From an uncultured Eubacteriales bacterium (GTDB lineage: Bacteria > Bacillota > Clostridia > Christensenellales > Aristaeellaceae): DNA of 64,000 bases. The stretch is from assembly GCA_902767565.1 (NCBI GenBank), contig CACXHY010000009.1:1-64000 (forward strand), given 5' to 3'. Below, one piece after another: positions 59,040 through 64,000 of the stretch. The position numbers and the translations under genes were made by a program. Positions within the stretch are counted from its first letter, which is position 1, and the number at the start of each line of letters is the position of its first letter. Below the pieces are notes generated by a model that was not told the DNA's origin, searched no databases, and saw only the letters and a program-made list of their open reading frames with translations.

Positions 59040-60233
59040 TCACGCCTTCTGCTCGGCGCGGATCTCCCCCGCCCTGGTCAGGGCCATCTTGGTGATGAGC
59101 GGGCCCGTCAGTTCGTAGATCATGGTGCCCGCCAGCACCACCGCGTTGATGATCGCGCCGTACTGTCCCGGCAGGTCCTTCAGCGCGATGCGCGCCATGC
59201 CGATGGCCACGCCGGCCTGGGGGATCAGGGTCAGTCCCAGCCACTTCACGATGGCGGGCTCACACTTTTCGACCTTCGCGCCGAGGGTGGCGCCCGCCAC
59301 CTTGCCCGCCACACGGATCAGCACATACACCACGCCCACCAGGCTCGCGGTGGCCAGCACGGAGAAATCCAGCGCGGCGCCGGAGAGCACGAAGAAGAGC
59401 ATGAACAGCGGCGGCGTGAAGCGGTCGCTGACCTCCAGCATGGCGTCGCTCTTCGGGTAGAGGTTGACCATGGCCGCGCCGATCATCATGCACACCAGGA
59501 GGCTGGAGAGGTTCAGCACCCGCGCGTCCGACAGCCCCACGCCGATCATCACGGCGCACAGGGTCAGCGCCAGCTTGTTCCCGCGGGAATGGAAGAAGCG
59601 GAGCACCCACGTCAGCAGGGCGCCGATCACGAACCCGACCGCCAGGGATCCGACGATCTGCAATAGCGGCAGGATCACCAGCTCCATGACGCCGGCGGAC
59701 GCGGAGCCGTTCAGGGAGATCGCCAGTTTGGAGAGGACCGCGTACAGCATCAGGCCGGTGGCGTCGTCCATGGCCACCACGGGCAGCAGCATCCGGCAGA
59801 CAGGGCCGTCCGCGTGGTACTGCCGGATGACCATCAGGGTCGCGGCGGGGGCCGTGGCCGCGGCGATGGCGGCCAGGGTCAGGCAGACCGGCATGGGCTG
59901 CCCGATCAGGAGCAGCGCCAGGAACACGAAGAGCGACGCGCAGCCGCTTTCCAGGCAGGTGATGACCAGCGGCTTCACGCCGATCTGCTTCAGGTAGGAC
60001 ATCTTGAACTCGGCGCCGATGGAATAGGCGATGAACCCCAGCGCCAGATCCGAGATCACGCTGAGCCCCGACGTGACGCCCGGGGACAGAACGCCGAAGA
60101 CCGGGCCCAGCAGCAGGCCGGCCACCAGATAGGCCGTCACGTTCGGAAGATGGAGAAAGCGCACCAGCCGGCCCATCAGCAGCGCCGCGGCAAAGGCGAC
60201 GGCCAGCGAGAGAAGCGGAAGATCAGTCGGCAT
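59040..60233 (-). CDS. CPA2-type cation:proton antiporter
   Basis: A 397-residue membrane protein with about 12 helices of the Kef/NhaS-like CPA2 family: LMGRLVRFLHLPNVTAYLVAGLLLGP near the start, ATAPAATLMVIRQYHADGP in helix 5, and the ion-site segment PVVAMDDATGLMLY. It lacks the C-terminal TrkA domain of KefB/C. It exchanges Na+ or K+ for protons. It starts 11 bases inside the end of the PII-like gene, so the two are coupled and the small protein is a likely regulator. Confidence 0.88.
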   Translation of the reverse strand: MPTDLPLLSLAVAFAAALLMGRLVRFLHLPNVTAYLVAGLLLGPVFGVLSPGVTSGLSVISDLALGFIAYSIGAEFKMSYLKQIGVKPLVITCLESGCASLFVFLALLLIGQPMPVCLTLAAIAAATAPAATLMVIRQYHADGPVCRMLLPVVAMDDATGLMLYAVLSKLAISLNGSASAGVMELVILPLLQIVGSLAVGFVIGALLTWVLRFFHSRGNKLALTLCAVMIGVGLSDARVLNLSSLLVCMMIGAAMVNLYPKSDAMLEVSDRFTPPLFMLFFVLSGAALDFSVLATASLVGVVYVLIRVAGKVAGATLGAKVEKCEPAIVKWLGLTLIPQAGVAIGMARIALKDLPGQYGAIINAVVLAGTMIYELTGPLITKMALTRAGEIRAEQKA

Positions 60234-60576
60234 GGTTCTGGATCAGTCCCTTCTGATAAGAGAGCGGCAGGGCGAAGGCGATGCCGGTATCGGGCCGGTC
60301 GAGTCCGCCGGTCACCTCGTCCACGATCGCGTCCATGACAGGCAGCATGGACTCCTCCAGCACCACGAACACGGTCTTGGACTGTTTCCGCTCCGGGGAG
60401 AACATGTGGCGAAGCAGGCCGTACATTGGCAGGTTCGCGTTCTCGTCGTCCGACAGGACCCGCATCATGCCGGTGGAGTCCAGCACGGTGGCCCCGCAGA
60501 TGCCCTTTTCCATCATTTTCTCGAACAGCGGCTCCAGCAGCCCGATCTTGTTGAGCACGAGCACATACAGCAGCAT
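60223..60576 (-). CDS. PII-like (ferredoxin-fold) regulatory protein
   Basis: A 117-residue protein with the length and strand pattern of PII-like proteins: MLLYVLVLNKIGLLEPLFEKMMEKGICGATVLDSTGM corresponds to beta1-alpha1-beta2. A loop in place of the T-loop follows (~40-62), then KTVFVVLEESMLPVMDAIVDEV and a terminal TGIAFALPL strand. PII-like proteins bind nucleotides and control transporters. The overlap with the antiporter gene suggests it gates or modulates that antiporter. The ligand is unknown. GGAGG and a strong promoter precede it. Confidence 0.75.
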   Translation of the reverse strand: MLLYVLVLNKIGLLEPLFEKMMEKGICGATVLDSTGMMRVLSDDENANLPMYGLLRHMFSPERKQSKTVFVVLEESMLPVMDAIVDEVTGGLDRPDTGIAFALPLSYQKGLIQNHAD

Positions 60577-60607
60577 GCAGACAGCCTCCTTTCAAAAGGC
60601 GAGTCCC

Positions 60608-60635
60608 ATTATAGTCCGTAACGCGGATATGTCAA
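60608..60635 (-). promoter_or_regulatory. Promoter for the PII-like/antiporter operon
   Basis: On the minus strand TTGACA (60635-60630), 16-base spacer, TATAAT (60613-60608). Confidence 0.85.
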
Positions 60636-60640
60636 TCAGG

Positions 60641-60676
60641 AAAAACAGCCCCGCGCGGACGCGGAGCTGCTTTTCG
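60641..60676 (-). terminator. Terminator after the GH39 gene
   Basis: On the minus strand CAGC-t-CCGCG pairs with CGCGG-g-GCTG, then TTTTTCC. Confidence 0.75.
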
Positions 60677-60685
60677 CGGGCATGA

Positions 60686-62305
60686 TCAGGCGCGGGGCGT
60701 GACCGTGAAGAACCAGATATCGTTGCAGCCGAGGGAGGCTTCCAGCTTCAGGCTGCCGTCCGTGTATGCCGCGACGAAGGGCTCGTCCTCCACCGCGCTG
60801 ACCTCCGTGATCCGGCGGATCTCCGCCCGGTTGAGGGACACGGGGCTGCCCATCTCCTGCCACACGCGCAGGGGGTTGCCGCGGGTCTCGTCCACCCGGC
60901 GCAGGGTGACGCCCGCCGGGGCCTCGGGCAGTTCGACGCTGACGGCGACCTTTTCCGGCGCCAGGTCGAGGTTCTTCATCTTCTGGCGGAAGAGAAGGAT
61001 CTGCAGGGTCCCGCCCTTCCGGAAGGCCGCGTATCCGATCTCGCCCTTGGTCGCGTCCGGGCCGAGATCCAGGCGCAGGTCGCCGGCGTCGGCCAGCATC
61101 TTCATGGCGTGATAAACCGGCTTGGGGATGCCGCTCTGGGACAGCATGCCGAAGCCGCCGTGGAATTCCTGCGGGAAGGGGTGCAGTTCCTCGAAGATGT
61201 CGGAGAAGCACCAGATGGAGGATCCGTCCAGATCGTCCGCCACGTCCAGGGCGGTCTTCACGTCATAGGCCGCGGCCTTGCGCGTGTCATTGGTCCAGGC
61301 GGAGAAGATGGCGTTCTCGTTCCACTCCGTGTAGAACAGGGGCAGGTCGCCGGCCTGCTTCCGCACGATGGCCGCGTTGCGGATCATGACGTCGTTGGGG
61401 AGATCCTCCGTCTCGGACTTGTCGGGCATCAGGGCCCGGAAGCCGTTCAGGAAGGTCTTGTCGGCGATGCCGTCGAGGACGGCCCTTCCGCCCTGACCGC
61501 GCCGGGGGAAGGCGGCCGCGTTGAAGGAAGGGGCCGGGCCGTCATCATCCGGGCTGCCCTGCTCCGATACGCCGCCGATGGGGTCGCCCGCGTACTGGTG
61601 GGTCGTGACGAAATCGACGGGAACGTCGTGGGCGCGGCAGTACGCGAGGAAGCTCTCCACCCACTTGCTGGCGCTGGAGGAGGGGCCGCCCACGGGGATC
61701 AGGGGATCCACTTCCTTGATGGCGCGGGCCGTGGCCTCGTACAGGGCAAAGTACTCGTCGCGGGTTCCGTTCCAGAAGACGATGGGCAGGTCCGGCTCGT
61801 TCCAGACCTCGAAGTACCAGGTGCGGACCTCTTCCCGGCCGTAGCGGTGGATCAGGAAGCGGACGAAGGCCCGGATGTAATCCTGCCAGGCCCGGAAATC
61901 CGCCGGCGGGAGAATGACGGGCCTGTAGAAGAACATGCCCCGCTCGTCGCGGTCCTCGTACTGCCCGGCCAGCTTCTTCGGCATGAAGGACAGCTCCACA
62001 AAGGGCTTCATGCCGGCGTCCAGCACGTTGTCGTAGGCGACGCCGCAGGCGTTGAAGTTGTATTCCGGGAAGGCTTCGGCACCGGGCACGGGCAGCTGCA
62101 TGGACAGGTCGTTGAAGGTGTGCATGTCGTCGCAGAAGATGCCGTGGAAGCGCACGCGCGCGATCCCCAGCGTGTCGTGGATGAACTTCAGCTGGCGCGT
62201 ATAGTCGGTGCGCAGCGCCAGCAGCGCGTGCCCCGAGCCCACGCAGAACTGCCAGTGCTTCTTGTGAGGGATCAGCGGGGCGTTTGCCGGGATGCGGATG
62301 TCCAT
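60686..62305 (-). CDS. GH39-family glycoside hydrolase (beta-xylosidase-like)
   Basis: 539 residues without a signal peptide, so probably cytosolic. The GH39 layout is clear: VRFHGIFCDDMHTFND, acid/base Glu in WYFEVWNEPDLPIVFW, THQYAGDP, nucleophile Glu in LFYTEWNENAIF, then a C-terminal beta-sandwich (LQILLFRQKMKNLDL, the VSVELPEAPAGVTLRRVDET strands). GH39 enzymes cut beta-xylosides or related sugars from short oligosaccharides. Start ATG 62305 follows AAAGGGG; the frame to 62392 runs into the upstream terminator. It is a single-gene unit. Confidence 0.9.
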   Translation of the reverse strand: MDIRIPANAPLIPHKKHWQFCVGSGHALLALRTDYTRQLKFIHDTLGIARVRFHGIFCDDMHTFNDLSMQLPVPGAEAFPEYNFNACGVAYDNVLDAGMKPFVELSFMPKKLAGQYEDRDERGMFFYRPVILPPADFRAWQDYIRAFVRFLIHRYGREEVRTWYFEVWNEPDLPIVFWNGTRDEYFALYEATARAIKEVDPLIPVGGPSSSASKWVESFLAYCRAHDVPVDFVTTHQYAGDPIGGVSEQGSPDDDGPAPSFNAAAFPRRGQGGRAVLDGIADKTFLNGFRALMPDKSETEDLPNDVMIRNAAIVRKQAGDLPLFYTEWNENAIFSAWTNDTRKAAAYDVKTALDVADDLDGSSIWCFSDIFEELHPFPQEFHGGFGMLSQSGIPKPVYHAMKMLADAGDLRLDLGPDATKGEIGYAAFRKGGTLQILLFRQKMKNLDLAPEKVAVSVELPEAPAGVTLRRVDETRGNPLRVWQEMGSPVSLNRAEIRRITEVSAVEDEPFVAAYTDGSLKLEASLGCNDIWFFTVTPRA

Positions 62306-62381
62306 GATATTTTCCCCTTTCGTGTGATCTGACTGATGATGCTTTTCGCGAAACGCGTTCAAATCCCTGCACGGATAGAAG

Positions 62382-62408
62382 AAAAACCCCATCCCGGACG
62401 GGATGAGG
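62382..62408 (-). terminator. Terminator between hydratase and GH39
   Basis: On the minus strand CCTCATCCC pairs with GGGATGGGG (one G-U), then TTTTTCTTC. Confidence 0.8.
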
Positions 62409-62423
62409 TCGGTATCGGAGCGG

Positions 62424-64000
62424 TCACGCCTTGCTGCCGCGGTAGTAGTTGATGAGGCAGCCGTCGGCGATGATCTGCCGCTCGGCCTCCGTCAGGGGGC
62501 CGGTGGTCAGCGTGACGGGGAGGGCATCGCCGTTCGGCTTCACGATCCACGCGGGGATGGCGTCGCGGTTGGCCAGGACGGCCTCACGGATGCCGGGAAT
62601 GAACACGTAGTCGCCCAGCTCCATCGCTTCCGGGTCTTCGATCAGGAAGGGCGTCATGCCCCAGTTGATGCAGTTGGAGCGATAACGCTTGGTGGCATAC
62701 TGGCGGGCGAAGTTGGCGCTGCCGCCCATCACGCGCTGGCAGGAGGCCGCCTGCTCGCGGGCGGAGCCGTCGCCGGGCATGTTGGCATAGATGGCCGAGC
62801 CGAGATCCGTCTCCTCGGGTTTCACGGCCGCGCCGGCCTTGCGGAGGGTTTCGTACACCGAGCGCACCTCGTCCGGGAGGCCCTTCCCTGCCCTGCGGTC
62901 ACGCTCCCACTGCCGAAGCACCTTGGAGCGGCCCACGTACTGCGGTTCCCGGCGGGACAGGGCGAACTCCGACAGCCGCTCGGGGTTGGAGCGGTAGGAG
63001 GACGTCTCACCGGAGGGGATCAGCTCGTCGGTGGTGGTCACGGGATCGGTGATGTAGGCGCACAGCTTGACCAGCAGGTCGTCGGTCAGGGCGGGCATTT
63101 CGGGCCAGTCCTTGATGTTGGGGCCGAATTTCAGCTCCGTATCGGGTTCGGCATGCCCCCAGCCGCTGTAGACGCGCTTTTCGTAGATGCCGGCATCGTA
63201 GCGGTATTCGGGCTCGGTGTACGCGACCTCGATGTCCGTCGCCGCGGTCAGCCGGCCGCCGTTGGCGGCGGTGGCGGCGATGGAGCGGGCGTCCATCAGG
63301 GCCACGGCGCTCATCTGGCCTTCGCCGGGCTTGGATCCCTCGCGGTTCGGGAAGTTGCGGGTGGTGTGGCGGATGGAGAACTCGCCGTTGGCCGGGGTGT
63401 CGCCCGCGCCGAAGCAGGGGCCGCAGAAGCACTCGCGGATCAGGGCGCCCGCGCCGATCAGGTCGGCCGCGCGGCCGTTGCGGATCAGCTCCGCCATGGC
63501 CGGCATGGAGCCGGGATACACGCTGAGCGTGAACACGCCGTTGCCGCAGCTCTTTCCGCGGAGGATATCGGCGGCGGCGCATATGTTGTCGAAGGTGCCG
63601 CCGGAGCAGCCGGCGATCTCGCCCTGGTCGACCCAGATGCCGCCGTCGCGCAGCTTGGACATGAGGTCGATCTTTGCGCCCTTGATCTGCGCGTTGACGG
63701 CCTCTTCGGTCAGGCGGAGGATGTCCGCGGCGTTCTCCTGCAGCTCATGGATCGTATAGGTGTTGGAGGGGTGCATGGGCATGGCGATGGTGCACTCGAC
63801 CGAAGACAGGTCGACCTCCACGCAGCCGCCGTACCATGCCGCGTCCCCGGGTTTCAGCTCGCGGTAGGCCTCCGGGCGCCCGTGCATGGCCAGATAGTTC
63901 TTCGTCCGGCCGTCGGTGACCCATACGGAGGACCAGCAGGTGGTCTCGGTGGTCATCACGTCGACGGCGTTGCGGTATTCGATGGGCAGATCCGCGATGC
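62424..64000 (-). CDS. Aconitase-superfamily hydratase, 5' end outside window
   Basis: At least 525 residues; the frame stays open past 64000, so an N-terminal part is missing. Recognisable aconitase elements are ECFCGPCFGAGD (two cluster cysteines, the third upstream or in AGCSGGTFDNI), FSIRHTTRNFPNREGSKPGEGQMSAVALMDARSIAATAANGG (the segment where aconitases end domain 3), and a C-terminal swivel domain with GGSANFARQYATKRYRSNCINWGMTPF. It resembles the clostridial proteins annotated simply as hydratase or aconitate hydratase. Which hydroxyacid it dehydrates cannot be settled from this part. Confidence 0.82.
   Translation of the reverse strand, partial: IADLPIEYRNAVDVMTTETTCWSSVWVTDGRTKNYLAMHGRPEAYRELKPGDAAWYGGCVEVDLSSVECTIAMPMHPSNTYTIHELQENAADILRLTEEAVNAQIKGAKIDLMSKLRDGGIWVDQGEIAGCSGGTFDNICAAADILRGKSCGNGVFTLSVYPGSMPAMAELIRNGRAADLIGAGALIRECFCGPCFGAGDTPANGEFSIRHTTRNFPNREGSKPGEGQMSAVALMDARSIAATAANGGRLTAATDIEVAYTEPEYRYDAGIYEKRVYSGWGHAEPDTELKFGPNIKDWPEMPALTDDLLVKLCAYITDPVTTTDELIPSGETSSYRSNPERLSEFALSRREPQYVGRSKVLRQWERDRRAGKGLPDEVRSVYETLRKAGAAVKPEETDLGSAIYANMPGDGSAREQAASCQRVMGGSANFARQYATKRYRSNCINWGMTPFLIEDPEAMELGDYVFIPGIREAVLANRDAIPAWIVKPNGDALPVTLTTGPLTEAERQIIADGCLINYYRGSKA

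Overview
The window reads as chromosome of a high-GC, single-membrane Firmicute of class Clostridia, probably a gut or rumen anaerobe. This is inferred from gene content: a six-cysteine SCIFF peptide with its radical-SAM maturase, LL-diaminopimelate aminotransferase (DapL), a SpoVB-like flippase next to MazG (as yabM-yabN in Bacillus), the rbgA-rnhB-yraN block, smpB-ssrA, and secreted or cytosolic plant-polysaccharide hydrolases (GH5, GH39). Most genes have strong GGAGG ribosome sites, and many start from readable -35/-10 promoters. Species cannot be fixed from the sequence alone.

Left part (1-29 kb): the C-terminal end of a surface 5'-nucleotidase-like protein with long low-complexity repeats, pncC, a heterodimeric ABC exporter, a small AAA ATPase, dapF-dapL (lysine/peptidoglycan), a lipoyl-less E2-like protein, a split chromate transporter, two secreted proteins, psuK-psuG (pseudouridine salvage), a DUF3298-like secreted protein, ftsK, a nicotinamidase/methyltransferase/pncB operon, and a trkA-trkH-flippase-mazG operon.

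Middle part (28-52 kb) is the accessory region. It holds an Isf-like flavoprotein, a GH5 glucanase whose last barrel segment sits at its N-terminus (apparent circular permutation), a lipoprotein fusing DUF218 to acetolactate decarboxylase, a decayed radical-SAM gene joined to a Cys-rich double-glycine peptide, rpiB/pgi, the SCIFF pair, smpB and tmRNA. Downstream of tmRNA lies a lower-GC block with a nucleotidyltransferase, a frameshifted double-glycine amphipathic peptide, and a transglutaminase-like protein that itself begins with a double-glycine leader. Next comes an 1836-residue repeat-rich surface protein, and then a decayed prophage scar (serine recombinase pieces and three tail/head-completion genes) abutting the 3' end of tRNA-Lys.

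Right part (51-64 kb): tRNA-Lys, an ArsR-type metal sensor, an ACT protein, tRNA-Leu, rbgA-rnhB-yraN run together with two large GT-C glycosyltransferases that carry carbohydrate-binding-like domains, a PII-like protein overlapping a cation/proton antiporter, a GH39 glycosidase and a truncated aconitase-superfamily hydratase. A structured intergenic repeat occurs twice (34.0 and 58.9 kb).

The best candidates for something undescribed are the permuted GH5, the DUF218-acetolactate decarboxylase lipoprotein, and the set of three double-glycine-leader genes between 33 and 42 kb. Several of the peptide genes look broken, so they may be remnants rather than a working system.
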